From positions 1 through 64,000 of the forward strand of contig JAJFII010000001.1 in the NCBI GenBank assembly GCA_021775095.1: a DNA stretch of 64,000 nucleotides. Reading direction: 5' to 3'. Below are positions 26,578 to 36,421 of the stretch, one piece after another (the first letter of the stretch is position 1; each line of letters starts with the position of its first letter). The notes under the pieces are model-generated. The model worked only from the letters and a program-made list of their open reading frames with translations, did not search any database and was not told the origin of the DNA. This DNA comes from Rhodospirillales bacterium. Its GTDB lineage: Bacteria; Pseudomonadota; Alphaproteobacteria; Rhodospirillales; Casp-alpha2. The position numbers and the translations under genes were made by a program.

Positions 26578-28212
26578 ATGAACGGTTCACAACAGGAAAT
26601 CGCACGGGGTATAAAATACCTGACGTCCGGTGATCTGAGCAAAGCAGAGACGGTTTTTCAGGGCATTCTACGGAGCGAACCGGATCACTCCCTTGCCCTG
26701 CATTTCTTGGGGACTATTCGTCACCAGCAAGGTGCCAACGACAAGGCCCTTGATCTGATTAAAAAAGCTTTGGTCGTACGGCCGGATTTTGTTGAGGCCC
26801 TTAACAATCTTGGCACCGTCTATAAAACGCTCGGTCGGTATGACGCCGCCGCTGACAGTTACCGCAAAGCGCTGGCCATAAAACCGAATTTTGTTGACGC
26901 CCATTTTAATCTTGGAAATCTGCTCAAGGCGCGAAACAATTTTTCCGATGCCGCAGAAAGTTATCGAAAGGCCTTAGCGGCGCGACCGGATTTTGTTGAA
27001 GCCCACTATAATCTTGCAAATTCCCTGAAACAGCTCGGCCAGCCGGACGACGCCATAACAAGTTATCGCAACACCCTGGCGATCAAACCGGATTACGCGG
27101 AAGCTCATAATAACCTGGGCACCATCCTCCATGAATCGGGCAACGTTCATGAAGCGGTTAGCAGTTACCAAAAAGCATTGACGATCAAATCCGACTACGC
27201 GGAGGCCTGTAACAATCTTGCCACCGCGCTTATGGCACTGGGGCGCTTCAATGAAGCCATCGGGTACTTTCATAAAGCCATCGCCTTGGGCCCCGATGTG
27301 GCCGATGCCCACGACAAACTCGCGGCGACACTTTGCCAACTGGGACGGTTGCGCGAAGCGGTGACTCATTATCGCCAATCCCTGGCCATCGAACCCGACA
27401 ATAGGAACGCCTGGTCAGGTCTTGGCCTTGCCATAGGGGCCCTCGATCAAGCGGCGGCCTTTCGCGCCGCGACCCTGGAATGTCTTTATCGGCTTAACCG
27501 GGTCGACGATTTTTATCAATGCTTTGAAAAGGCCATGGCGGTGGACGAAGCAAACGTTCGTATAGCCCGGGTCAGCGCATTGGCCGCGCATCAGCTTGGC
27601 CGGGAAAATACGTATCCCTTTTGCAAAACGCCCCTCGATTTTATCCGCGTGAGCACACTCAGAGACCGCGTCGAAGATGCCGACGGGCTGATTGATGATC
27701 TTGTCAGCCAATTCAAGGGACATGATGTACAGGCGGCACTGCCCGATGGCGGGTTGCGTTTTCAAGCTCACGGCAATCTGTTTTTATACCCCAAAAACAG
27801 CCTCGCCAAACTGCAGCGGATCATTGAGGTGGAGATAAGGTCGTATTTTAGTGCCTACAAATCTGCGGATTGTTTATTTGCTGAACACTGGCCACAGGCG
27901 GTTCGTTTGAACGGTGGATTTGTCCGAACATCGGCGTCTGACGCCGCCAGCACCCCTGTCACTCCGTCTGGATGGTTAAGCGGCATTGTCTATTTGAAAA
28001 CCCCGGAAACGCTAAATCCGCAAGATCGCGGCGTCGAGTTTGGATTGTTTGAATGCGAAGCTTCCGCCATAAACAACGCCGTTCCAAAAATCCTTATTCA
28101 CCCTGAAAAAGCACAAATTATCTTGTTCCCATCTTCGTTAGTCTACAAATCCGCGCCGGTCCCGACAGGTGATGAACAGCTTACCATTGCCTTCGATTTG
28201 CTCGCTCACTAA
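26578..28212 (+). CDS. TPR protein with C-terminal 2OG-Fe(II) oxygenase-like domain
   Basis: 544 residues from ATG 26578 (site GGTGGAG nine bases upstream; the GTG at 26563 is the alternative). Residues about 5-290 are at least seven tetratricopeptide repeats of the form EAHYNLANSLKQLGQ / AITSYRNTLAIKPD. The C-terminal about 200 residues have the shape of putative 2OG-Fe(II) oxygenases (SGIVYLKTPE, GVEFGLF, ILFPSSLVYKSAP). The usual iron-binding HxD/H pair and the His in the LFPS-x-L-x-H motif are not seen, and the last is Tyr here. Catalysis is therefore doubtful; a protein-binding or sugar/peptide-modifying helper role is possible. Confidence 0.8.
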   Translation: MNGSQQEIARGIKYLTSGDLSKAETVFQGILRSEPDHSLALHFLGTIRHQQGANDKALDLIKKALVVRPDFVEALNNLGTVYKTLGRYDAAADSYRKALAIKPNFVDAHFNLGNLLKARNNFSDAAESYRKALAARPDFVEAHYNLANSLKQLGQPDDAITSYRNTLAIKPDYAEAHNNLGTILHESGNVHEAVSSYQKALTIKSDYAEACNNLATALMALGRFNEAIGYFHKAIALGPDVADAHDKLAATLCQLGRLREAVTHYRQSLAIEPDNRNAWSGLGLAIGALDQAAAFRAATLECLYRLNRVDDFYQCFEKAMAVDEANVRIARVSALAAHQLGRENTYPFCKTPLDFIRVSTLRDRVEDADGLIDDLVSQFKGHDVQAALPDGGLRFQAHGNLFLYPKNSLAKLQRIIEVEIRSYFSAYKSADCLFAEHWPQAVRLNGGFVRTSASDAASTPVTPSGWLSGIVYLKTPETLNPQDRGVEFGLFECEASAINNAVPKILIHPEKAQIILFPSSLVYKSAPVPTGDEQLTIAFDLLAH

Positions 28213-28273
28213 TTGCGGTTACCAGGCATCACAGCGGGCGCGTAACGGACAAGGTAGTTCCGCAAAAAAGAAG

Positions 28274-29104
28274 CTACAATTTGGGAAACGGTTTTTCGGG
28301 GTCTTGAAACGCCTGTTCCATTTCCGTTTCGTATGAATTGCCGCGCAGTTTATCCGACGGCGGTAATCTTCTGATCATTGTCACACTGCCTTGGCGTTGT
28401 TTGTGGGGCTCGAGCAGGCTTAAAACCTCAAAATTCGCGTCCATACCGCGCGCCAGTTGTTGCCGTTTTATCTCGTTAACAACGGGACCCGGAGCGAGCG
28501 AAGGGACGGCACCGCCAGCGACGGTGTGAGGCATTATCTGATGGGTAAAATGAAGCAACAACATGCCCTTGTCGGGATTAATCAGATCCCAATATTCAGA
28601 TATAAAATGTCGGTAATCTCGAATACTTCCGCAATCAAACCAGACAAAATCAAGGGGAAAACAGCTGCGATCGATCAGTTGGCTCGATCCCCGGTAATCA
28701 CTATCGTAAACCCTTATATAATCTCCCAAGTTCAGATTTTTAAGGGTATCGAGGACGGTGACGGAGGAGCTTCCCTGCATGGAGAAGTCGTCAATGGCGT
28801 GCAGGGTGGGGGTTGTTGTTTGTGTAAAGTACCCCGGATTAAGCACTCCAAATCTTTCCGCTTCGTCCGCCGACATTTCCACTTGAGGGTTTGTTAACAG
28901 GGCCTTGTCTGTGGCCGTTTCCACCTCGTTGTCAAAGAGCGCCATCGCCATAAACGGGCTCGTATAGCCCATCCCGACTTCAAGGACATTCTTCGGTCGG
29001 GTCATACGCAGCAGGGAATAAAGCAACAAGGCGACGTTCTCTGTTCCCATACCCGGCACTAACAATGGGTCCACGGCTTGTAAAAATTTCATATCCAAAG
29101 TCAT
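28274..29104 (-). CDS. Class I SAM-methyltransferase-like protein
   Basis: 276 residues. VLEVGMGYTSPFMAMAL matches methyltransferase motif I; FVWFDCGSIRDY and GMLLLHFTHQ fit later strands of the Rossmann fold. Its middle contains a segment with DYIRVYDSDYRG. ATG at 29104 is used; an in-frame GTG at 29119 is also possible, and neither has a strong ribosome site. It converges on the TPR gene with 61 bp between stops. The substrate is not recognisable. Confidence 0.65.
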   Translation of the reverse strand: MTLDMKFLQAVDPLLVPGMGTENVALLLYSLLRMTRPKNVLEVGMGYTSPFMAMALFDNEVETATDKALLTNPQVEMSADEAERFGVLNPGYFTQTTTPTLHAIDDFSMQGSSSVTVLDTLKNLNLGDYIRVYDSDYRGSSQLIDRSCFPLDFVWFDCGSIRDYRHFISEYWDLINPDKGMLLLHFTHQIMPHTVAGGAVPSLAPGPVVNEIKRQQLARGMDANFEVLSLLEPHKQRQGSVTMIRRLPPSDKLRGNSYETEMEQAFQDPEKPFPKL

Positions 29105-29119
29105 GATTTTCGACGACAC

Positions 29120-29520
29120 TTATACGATCAAAGGTTTACGACCGGTTTTTGTTCTTATCAAGATCAACCGACCCTGGCACGACTATCTCATTGTTTTACG
29201 GCGGTTTACAGCCGTAATAAATTGCCGACCGGCGGCACCCGGAGCCCCGACTTCGGTTGGTATAACCCGCAGAAAGTCAGTTTGTCCGGTTCTAATTTTG
29301 CTTGCAGGATGTATCGGACAATCCACTTTAACCCTGCGGAATGATGAAGCCAGGGCCAAACCGTGGGTGCAAACCCACCCCGGATATTTCGACCAGCACT
29401 TTGCGGCACTTTAAATCAAATCGTTAAATCAAATTGTCCCATGGATCAAACGGACGGACAACAATCTGATCCGGGTTTAACCTTTGAAGTGGTGTTGGCC
29501 AAATGCTGGCACGTCGCGTT
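29120..29520. other. Gene-free region
   Basis: Short frames on both strands lack ribosome sites and recognisable motifs. No transposase motif, tRNA or riboswitch could be supported. Confidence 0.4.
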
Positions 29521-29811
29521 TTAGATCGGGGCATCGTGCAGGAACTTCAAGGACAAAGATTCACGAATATCCGCATTATCACCGTCTGGAACATCGCCTT
29601 CTACCCCTACAGAGAACCCGATATCGCGAAGTTGATCACTAAACGGGGCACAATTTTTAATGGCAAGTTCAAAATTGACAGTCGCTGCGAGGCTGGAAAA
29701 TAAGGCGTAATCAACAATCCATCCGTCGCCGCCAGAGATTGTTTGTTTGGCTTTTGCGAGCGCCTGGTTGCGTTCGATTGTCGTAAATAAGGAAATGCGC
29801 AGAACTTTCAT
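29521..29811 (-). CDS. Conserved-looking hypothetical protein, 96 residues
   Basis: ATG at 29811 follows GGGAGGAAAACGTTT, a strong site, and gives MKVLRISLFTTIERNQALAK and a soluble alpha/beta-like composition (GGDGWIVDYALFSSLAA, IGFSVGVEGDVPDGD). The frame extends upstream to 29922, but that extension is proline- and arginine-rich and not protein-like. No family was recognised. It stands alone between gene-poor flanks. Confidence 0.6.
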   Translation of the reverse strand: MKVLRISLFTTIERNQALAKAKQTISGGDGWIVDYALFSSLAATVNFELAIKNCAPFSDQLRDIGFSVGVEGDVPDGDNADIRESLSLKFLHDAPI

Positions 29812-30171
29812 AAACGTTTTCCTCCCACACCTGGCATATTTAGTGAACTTTCGGGGGCCTATGATGGACTTTGATGGGGTCGAAGGATTCGTTCGGTTCG
29901 GGCGCGGATCGATGTCAGGCATCGGGTAAGGAATGGAACGCCACCGACGGGCCGTTAGACCCCACCCGCGGCCCTGCTGTTTAGTGTCGTGCCTCTGACC
30001 TGATACACCGCCTTGTCACAAAAAAAGGACAGGGCCAGTGTACGTCCTATGACCCCGGAAATGCGTGTCTTATGATTATTGTGGTTTTTCTGCGAAGATA
30101 AACCACTGCAAGGAGTAGCAGCTCCTTGCAGTGGTGGGGGATAGATCGGGATTGGTCCAACCAAGCCAAAT
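29812..30171. other. Gene-free region with long perfect stem-loop
   Basis: Apart from the stem-loop at 30103-30134 there is no supported gene here. The segment separates two minus-strand genes. Confidence 0.4.
30103..30134 (-). terminator. 13-bp perfect stem-loop downstream of chemoreceptor gene
   Basis: CCACTGCAAGGAG and CTCCTTGCAGTGG pair perfectly around a 6-base loop, 38 bp after the chemoreceptor stop on the minus strand. The following minus-strand bases are only moderately T-rich (TTTATCTTC), so it may terminate transcription or protect the 3' end. Confidence 0.6.
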
Positions 30172-31908
30172 TTATCCGGCACGCACCTTGGCAACAAAAT
30201 TCGCGACTTCGGTTTTTAATGTGACGGATTGGCTTGAGAGATCATTGGCAGCGGACAAAACGTGGCCTGCCGAAGAATTGGTCTCGCCGGCCGCTGAGTT
30301 TACGTCCTTAATGTTAACGGCAATGTCGCTTGTGCCCTGTGCCGCCTGTTCGATATTGCGGGCAATTTCTTGCGTTGCCGCCCCTTGTTCCTCGACCGCC
30401 GCGGCAATGGAAGACGTAATGTCGCTTATCTGGATAATGGTTTTTGATATGCCGCCAATGGCCTCAACGGATTGTTGGGTGGCCGATTGAATGCCACCGA
30501 TCTGGGTGCCGATTTCATCGGTCGCCCGGGCCGTCTGATTGGCCAGATTTTTGACTTCGGAAGCGACAACGGCAAACCCTTTGCCGGCCTCGCCAGCCCG
30601 GGCCGCTTCAATGGTTGCGTTCAAAGCGAGCAGGTTTGTCTGTTCCGCAATATCCGTAATAAGGGATACCACTTCGCCAATTTTGTCTGCCGCATCGGCA
30701 AGTCCGCGAACCATCGTGTTGGCACGTTCCGATTCGGATACGGCTGAATTGGCAACCGTCGTCGATTCTTGTACCTGGCGGCTTATTTCACCAATGGAAC
30801 CTGTCAATTCTTCCGCCGCCGAGGCGACGGTTTGCACGTTGACGGACGCCTGCTCCGTCGCCGCCGCCATCGCCGACGATTGACTGGTTGCCTGACTGGA
30901 TGCCGCCGTCAGGGTTTCTGCAGAAGCTTGTAATTGCGTTGATGCGGCGGATACCGTTCCGACGATCTCACCAACGGTACCCTGAAAATCATCGGCCATC
31001 TGATTGAGTTGACGGGTCGATTCCTCTTTGCTGCGTTGATCTTTCAACGCCTGTTCTTTTTCTATGCGAATTGATTCTAAGGCATTATCCTTAAAGACCT
31101 GTACGGACGCCGCCATTTGACGAATTTCGTCCTTGCGGTCTTGGCCGGGAATATTTCCGTCCAAATCACCTTCGGCAATGCGGCGCATGGATTCTGTGAT
31201 CTGTACTACGCCGGTCGTAATATTGCGGCCAATTAAAACACCAACAACGATCCCCAGTATAACGCCCAAAACCCCGATAATCAGCATAAGACGGACGCCG
31301 GATTGTTCCTGCTGAAAGGCATGTTCCGCCGATGTTTCCGTGAATTTTTCGAGCTGCAGAAGAAGCGTTCCCAATTCTTTATCCAGGGCTTCCTGCTCAT
31401 GTTCGATGGTCGTGACAAGATCAACGGTTGCGTTGACGTCGCCATGTTCAAGGGCCTTAAGAACCTTAAGGGCGTGCTCTTCATATTGTTTGTGTTCGCC
31501 TTGAATTTTATTGATCTGAGATAACACATGTTCGAACTCTTGCCGACTTTCCTCCGTAGAAGCATGGGCAAGGGCCTGTTCAGCCAGGGCCAGTCCGGCA
31601 ACGATTTCTTCATCAACTTTTTGGGTTATGGTTTCAAAAGCTTTTTCATCCCGGGTAAAGTCGGCCCCCTCATCGACACCTTTGGCGCGAAAAGCCCGCT
31701 CCAGTACAATGGCCTGTTCCAACTGATGGATGGTAATTGCGGTTACGATCTCTGTTAAGGGGATGTCCTGGTGGGCGATTTCTTCCAACTCGTTGCCAAC
31801 CTGGGTCATTTTAAAAATCCCGGTAGCAACAATGGATCCACCTGTGACGGCAATAAGAGCGACAATTAAATAAATTTTTCGAGCGATTGACATAGTATAA
31901 ACTTTCAT
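30172..31908 (-). CDS. Methyl-accepting chemotaxis protein
   Basis: 578 residues. A first membrane segment ([19 protein letters not shown]) is followed by a long periplasmic four-helix-bundle-like sensor, a second membrane segment ([20 protein letters not shown]), a HAMP domain ([17 protein letters not shown]) and the MA signalling domain with the conserved hairpin [19 protein letters not shown]. It should relay a chemical signal to CheA/CheW, none of which are in the window. An internal ATG at 31893 is an alternative start. It is transcribed alone. Confidence 0.93.
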   Translation of the reverse strand: MKVYTMSIARKIYLIVALIAVTGGSIVATGIFKMTQVGNELEEIAHQDIPLTEIVTAITIHQLEQAIVLERAFRAKGVDEGADFTRDEKAFETITQKVDEEIVAGLALAEQALAHASTEESRQEFEHVLSQINKIQGEHKQYEEHALKVLKALEHGDVNATVDLVTTIEHEQEALDKELGTLLLQLEKFTETSAEHAFQQEQSGVRLMLIIGVLGVILGIVVGVLIGRNITTGVVQITESMRRIAEGDLDGNIPGQDRKDEIRQMAASVQVFKDNALESIRIEKEQALKDQRSKEESTRQLNQMADDFQGTVGEIVGTVSAASTQLQASAETLTAASSQATSQSSAMAAATEQASVNVQTVASAAEELTGSIGEISRQVQESTTVANSAVSESERANTMVRGLADAADKIGEVVSLITDIAEQTNLLALNATIEAARAGEAGKGFAVVASEVKNLANQTARATDEIGTQIGGIQSATQQSVEAIGGISKTIIQISDITSSIAAAVEEQGAATQEIARNIEQAAQGTSDIAVNIKDVNSAAGETNSSAGHVLSAANDLSSQSVTLKTEVANFVAKVRAG

Positions 31909-32361
31909 AAAATTCTAAAGTTGAACCGAACCCTGCGAACTTCAAATGTTAATATCCACGATGGACAACCTAAATCACCCATATATAACGATAATTAAAT
32001 CCATATATAATTCTTGTTAAACCCTGTGAATTTAGCCAGTACGTCGCTCGACAAGGCAGAATTGGTGTTTGTGCGCGCCGTTTTATTGCCGCCTGACAAT
32101 CGATTTATTTTGTTTCGTGAGATGCCTTTCCAGACGAGATGTGTATGCCGAAGGCATTTTTTGCGAGTGAATCCAATTAGGCAGGACATCCTCTAAATCC
32201 CCGATGTCCCGAACCGATCATGGAATAGGGGACCTGAAGGTTAATTTGGCGAAGGAGTGGTTATCTTCCATCCCTTTGGGCAATACACCATATCGGTGGC
32301 GGTTAATCTTTGATATACAGAACGGAGACCAGAGGCTTGTGATCGAAATCGGATACAATTC
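31909..32361. other. Divergent promoter region between chemoreceptor and PAS kinase
   Basis: No gene is supported. The left part is AT-rich (atatataacgataattaaatcc), as expected for a promoter region of the chemoreceptor. Confidence 0.4.
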
Positions 32362-33948
32362 ATGACCGAACACACCAAGAGTTTGACTGATATCCTGGAA
32401 CATATTGCCCAGGGTGTTGTCATGATCGACAAGACCAATAAGCTGGTCGTTTGGAACAAAAAATATCAGCAGATTTTGCAGATTCCTGACGGATTTCTAA
32501 AACCGCGACTGTCGGGACGTGACATCATTCTGCTGCTTGCCAAACGGGGCGACTATGGTCCAGGGGATCCGCACAAGTTGGCGGACGAGAGGTTATCTAT
32601 CCTCTGGAGTGATACCAGATCGCCGAAAACGATCACTGTTCGCAACAAACGCACCTACGAGGTTCTCACACAGCCCACCGGTGATGGCGGACTGACCATT
32701 ACCTATACGGACATAACCCGCCGTATTCGGGTCGATGATGAATTACGCCAAGCCCACTCACAATTGGAGCAGCGGGTCGAACAGCGCACCGGTGAATTGC
32801 GTCAGGAAATCAGCGAACGCAAACATATTGAAGCGGAATTGCGCAAGGCCAAGGAAAAAGCCGAAATCCAGGAAGAACTTTTCACCAAAGTTTACCAATT
32901 CAGTCCAGCTCTATCGACGATTGCGTCACCAAAAGACGGAAGACACCTGGATGTGAACAATGCCTGGTCGTCGATCACCGGCTACAGCCGCGCAGAGGCC
33001 TTTGCCAAAACGTCGGTTCAACTTGGTTTGTGGGAATTTCCTGAACATCGGAAAAAATTTGTAAAAGAAATCAAAACCAAGGGGTATGTTCGCAATTTTG
33101 AAACCGTTTATCGGACAAAAAATGGTGCCCTCATCAATATGTTGTTGGCCGGCGATATTGTCGATTTCAGGGGCGAGGACTGTATATTGGTTGTCGGCCA
33201 GGATATTTCCGAACGCATCCGGATGGACCGCATGAAAAGTGAATTCATCGCGACTGTCAGCCATGAATTACGAACCCCATTGACCTCAATCAATGGGGCC
33301 CTTGGATTGTCGCTAAGTGGTGTCCTCGGGAAGCTGCCAAAAAAGGCTTCGAATATGATTAAGATCGCCCATAAAAATTGTGAGCGGCTGATCAATTTGG
33401 TGAATGATATTCTTGACGTCGAGAAACTGAATTCTTCACAAATGGTTTACACGTACGAAAGGCTCGCGCTATCAGAATTATTGACCGAAGCGGTAATCAT
33501 TAACGAAGGATATGCCGTTGAGCACGGCGTAAAAATTCGTTTAAAAATCCATTCGCCTGCCATCGTATGGGGTGACGCGTTCCGCCTGAACCAAGTGGTT
33601 GCCAACCTGTTTTCCAATGCGGCTAAATTTTCACCGTCTGGCAGTGACATTACCATTTCCCTCGACACGGACACAGGCCTGGCAATTGTTAAAGTTTCCG
33701 ACGAGGGTCCAGGTATTCCCGCGTCGTTTCACACCCAGGTGTTTGACCAGTTTTCCCAGGCTGACGCGTCCGATGCCCGGGCAAGGGGTGGAACCGGACT
33801 GGGTTTAAACATTTGTCGTTCAATTGTCGAAAACCACCAGGGTGAAATTGGCTTTCACGATAACAGTCCCTGCGGCACAACCTTTTTCATCAAATTACCC
33901 CTGATTACGGTGTTGGAAGCAGGACCTCGAGCGCCGTTGCACGTGTAA
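32362..33948 (+). CDS. PAS-domain sensor histidine kinase
   Basis: 528 residues: an N-terminal PAS_7-type domain (ILEHIAQGVVMIDKTNKLVV), a coiled coil around residues 125-175, a second PAS domain (residues about 180-285), then HisKA with the phospho-histidine near residue 300 in ATVSHELRTPLTSING. HATPase_c follows with NQVVANLFSNAAKF, DEGPGIP and GGTGLGLNICRS. No transmembrane segment is evident, so it senses in the cytoplasm. No response regulator lies beside it. The ebo phosphatase gene follows 102 bp downstream on the same strand. Confidence 0.92.
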   Translation: MTEHTKSLTDILEHIAQGVVMIDKTNKLVVWNKKYQQILQIPDGFLKPRLSGRDIILLLAKRGDYGPGDPHKLADERLSILWSDTRSPKTITVRNKRTYEVLTQPTGDGGLTITYTDITRRIRVDDELRQAHSQLEQRVEQRTGELRQEISERKHIEAELRKAKEKAEIQEELFTKVYQFSPALSTIASPKDGRHLDVNNAWSSITGYSRAEAFAKTSVQLGLWEFPEHRKKFVKEIKTKGYVRNFETVYRTKNGALINMLLAGDIVDFRGEDCILVVGQDISERIRMDRMKSEFIATVSHELRTPLTSINGALGLSLSGVLGKLPKKASNMIKIAHKNCERLINLVNDILDVEKLNSSQMVYTYERLALSELLTEAVIINEGYAVEHGVKIRLKIHSPAIVWGDAFRLNQVVANLFSNAAKFSPSGSDITISLDTDTGLAIVKVSDEGPGIPASFHTQVFDQFSQADASDARARGGTGLGLNICRSIVENHQGEIGFHDNSPCGTTFFIKLPLITVLEAGPRAPLHV

Positions 33949-34050
33949 AGAGCACCGCCCGCTGCAATCCCTACGAACAGCCACAATGGAGGCGAAGAGA
34001 AGACGCCTTTTTCCTTGCTAATGGACCGCAGATCCTGACTAATATCAGCC

Positions 34051-35442
34051 ATGAAATCGACTTTGGTCATCCTGGTTGTCGGCTTGTCTCCGTCCCTGGT
34101 CGGGGTCCACACCCCCCATTTAAAACGCCTGTCCGAGCGCGGTGCCATGCGGTCGCTGACCACGGTAATTCCCGCCGTTACCTGTACGGTACAGTCGACC
34201 CTGGTCACCGGCCTGATGCCGTCGGAACACGGTGCCGTGGCCAATGGCTGGTATTTTCGCGAGATGGCCGAAGTCCTGTTGTGGCGCCAGCCCAATATGT
34301 TGGTGGGTGGTGAAAAAATCTGGGACGCAGGCAAACGCCGTGATCCGGCATTTACCTGCGCCAAAATGTTCTGGTGGTACAATATGTATTCCACCGCCGA
34401 CTGGAGCGCCACGCCGCGTCCCATGTATCCGGCCGACGGCCGCAAAGTACCTGACCACTATACCTTTCCGTCTGATTTACGTGACGAGCTGGATGGCAAG
34501 CTGGGAAAATTCCCGTTGTTTAAATTCTGGGGGCCGCTGGCGGATATTACCTCCAGCGCCTGGATAACCAAGGCCACTCAACATGTGATCGATAGCCGCG
34601 ACCCGACACTTACGCTCAGTTATTTGCCCCACCTGGATTATAATCTGCAACGCCTGGGACCGGACCTGGAGCACTCCCGTATCCAACAGGACCTAAAAGA
34701 AGTCGACGCCTTGTGCGGCGATCTGATTACTGCCGCTGATCGTGACGGGCGGCAGGTCATCGTCGTTTCCGAGTACGGCATTACGCCGGTTACCGACGCT
34801 GTCCATATTAACCGGGCGCTGCGTGAAGCCGGGTTGATTGCCGTTCGAACGGAAATGGGGCGTGACGTCTTTGATGCCGGGGCTTCGGCGGCATTTGCCA
34901 TGGCCGATCATCAACTGGCCCATATTTATGTAAAATCGCCAGAACACATCGAAGCTGTGAAAAATATTATTGAGGCATTGGATGGGGTCGAGCGGGTCCT
35001 CGACGATGCCGGCAAAAAAGCCGAAGGGTTGGACCATCCCCGGTCCGGTGAGCTGGTGGCCATTTCAGATGCCGACCGCTGGTTCAGTTATTATTATTGG
35101 CTGGACGATGAAAAGGCCCCGGACTACGCCCGTACGGTCGATATTCACCGCAAACCCGGATACGATCCGGTTGAATTGTTTGTCGATCCGGCACTCAGGT
35201 TTCCCATGGCGACCATGGCCTGGAAACTGGCCAAACGAAAAATCGGATTTCGCAACCTGCTAGACGTCATCTCATTGAAAGACACCCAAATCGTCAAGGG
35301 GTCTCACGGGCGCCTGACCGATGATTCCAACCACGGACCGCTGGTCATCAGTTCTCGCGGTGATTTGTTAGGTGACGGTGCCATCCACGCCACAGCGTTC
35401 AAACAATTGGTGCTTGATCACGTTTTTGATGACGAAGGGTAG
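34051..35442 (+). CDS. eboF: EboF-like alkaline phosphatase/phosphodiesterase superfamily protein
   Basis: 463 residues. LVILVVGLSPSLVGVHTPHL, AVTCTVQSTLVTGLMPSEHG (Thr nucleophile), VANGWYFREM and VVSEYGITPV identify the nucleotide pyrophosphatase/alkaline phosphatase type found in ebo clusters. The first metal-binding Asp of classical members is replaced in VVGL, which as I recall is usual for this subgroup. It has no signal peptide. It converges on the eboDEC operon with 106 bp between stops. The role in the ebo pathway is unknown; hydrolysis of a phosphate ester or phosphodiester is inferred. Confidence 0.8.
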   Translation: MKSTLVILVVGLSPSLVGVHTPHLKRLSERGAMRSLTTVIPAVTCTVQSTLVTGLMPSEHGAVANGWYFREMAEVLLWRQPNMLVGGEKIWDAGKRRDPAFTCAKMFWWYNMYSTADWSATPRPMYPADGRKVPDHYTFPSDLRDELDGKLGKFPLFKFWGPLADITSSAWITKATQHVIDSRDPTLTLSYLPHLDYNLQRLGPDLEHSRIQQDLKEVDALCGDLITAADRDGRQVIVVSEYGITPVTDAVHINRALREAGLIAVRTEMGRDVFDAGASAAFAMADHQLAHIYVKSPEHIEAVKNIIEALDGVERVLDDAGKKAEGLDHPRSGELVAISDADRWFSYYYWLDDEKAPDYARTVDIHRKPGYDPVELFVDPALRFPMATMAWKLAKRKIGFRNLLDVISLKDTQIVKGSHGRLTDDSNHGPLVISSRGDLLGDGAIHATAFKQLVLDHVFDDEG

Positions 35443-35548
35443 CGGTTTTCCAGACAACCATTCGCGGTGGTTGGATCCGATCAATTACCATATTGTCCCA
35501 GAAGTTTGTTAATTCCCAAGACCCTATAAAAAAAATCTCCTACTCCCG

Positions 35549-36421
35549 TTAAGTGCCGGAAATAAACTTTTGAAAAAACAGGGTCAACAGAAAACCTAAA
35601 CCGGCAACAGCGGCCAATGTGGTTTCACCCATATAGGCGATCAGAACCGCATCCAATAAACACATGCCGGCGATCAGACTAACGACGGCCCGAGGAATAT
35701 CCCCCGGCCCGCGCCGTTTAACAAAATACAGAGCAACAACAACCCACAGGGCGAACACCCCACTAAATGGCCACAGGGCGAATTGATCAAGGGATTGCCA
35801 GATGCCAAATACCACGGGTGCGCCGAGAAACAGCAGCGGCCACAGGTTTTCCACCCGCCCCAGGTTTTCCTGTTTGGCCACATAGGTGAGGCCGATCAAA
35901 TAGGCCAACAATAATCCGGCCCCGGCGATCAGCGGCGTTGGCAGGGCCGCGACAAAACTCAAGCCCGCCGACAAATATACAAAAACCCGGCACAGTCCCA
36001 TGATCAACGGACTCGACGGGTTCGCCTTATGGTGACGGTTATAAAGGACAATCGCGCCAGCCAGGCCAATGCCGCTCAACGCGGGCCAGATACCGGTACC
36101 ACCGGGCCGCGCCAAACCGCTCCAGGCCAACAGGCCGATGCCAACGAAGAGCATGGTAAACCCCCAGAGGAATACGGTTTTCTGAGTAATTTCGCCCGAC
36201 GGAATGGGTCGTTCAGGCCGTTCCCGGGCATCGATTTCCGCGTCGAAGGCATCGTTTAAAAACATCCCGCCAATATAAAACAAGGACAAGGCAATGGCGA
36301 TCAGCAGGGTACGGTCATCGACCGCGTTGCCACCAACCAGGACGATGGCAGCAAGCATGTTGGTCCAAACGGTCGGCAGATTGGAAACACGCCCCAGGCG
36401 CAGGGCTAGGCCTAAAGTCAT
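35549..36421 (-). CDS. eboC: EboC-like UbiA-family prenyltransferase
   Basis: This 290-residue, multi-pass membrane protein of the UbiA superfamily has the first prenyl-diphosphate motif NDAFDAEIDARERPERP intact. The second Asp-rich motif is weak (around AYLIGLTYVAKQENLGRVEN), as in several divergent UbiA members. At least eight hydrophobic segments are visible. It ends the eboD-eboE-eboC operon, overlapping eboE by 4 bp (ATGA). It is expected to attach a prenyl group to an aromatic or cyclic acceptor in the membrane. Confidence 0.85.
   Translation of the reverse strand: MTLGLALRLGRVSNLPTVWTNMLAAIVLVGGNAVDDRTLLIAIALSLFYIGGMFLNDAFDAEIDARERPERPIPSGEITQKTVFLWGFTMLFVGIGLLAWSGLARPGGTGIWPALSGIGLAGAIVLYNRHHKANPSSPLIMGLCRVFVYLSAGLSFVAALPTPLIAGAGLLLAYLIGLTYVAKQENLGRVENLWPLLFLGAPVVFGIWQSLDQFALWPFSGVFALWVVVALYFVKRRGPGDIPRAVVSLIAGMCLLDAVLIAYMGETTLAAVAGLGFLLTLFFQKFISGT

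Noticed and set aside
29120-29420. Possible cobalamin-type riboswitch or transposase remnant
   Set aside because: A stretch gccagggccaaaccg recalled such elements, but no B12-box, paired stems or transposase motif could be laid out.
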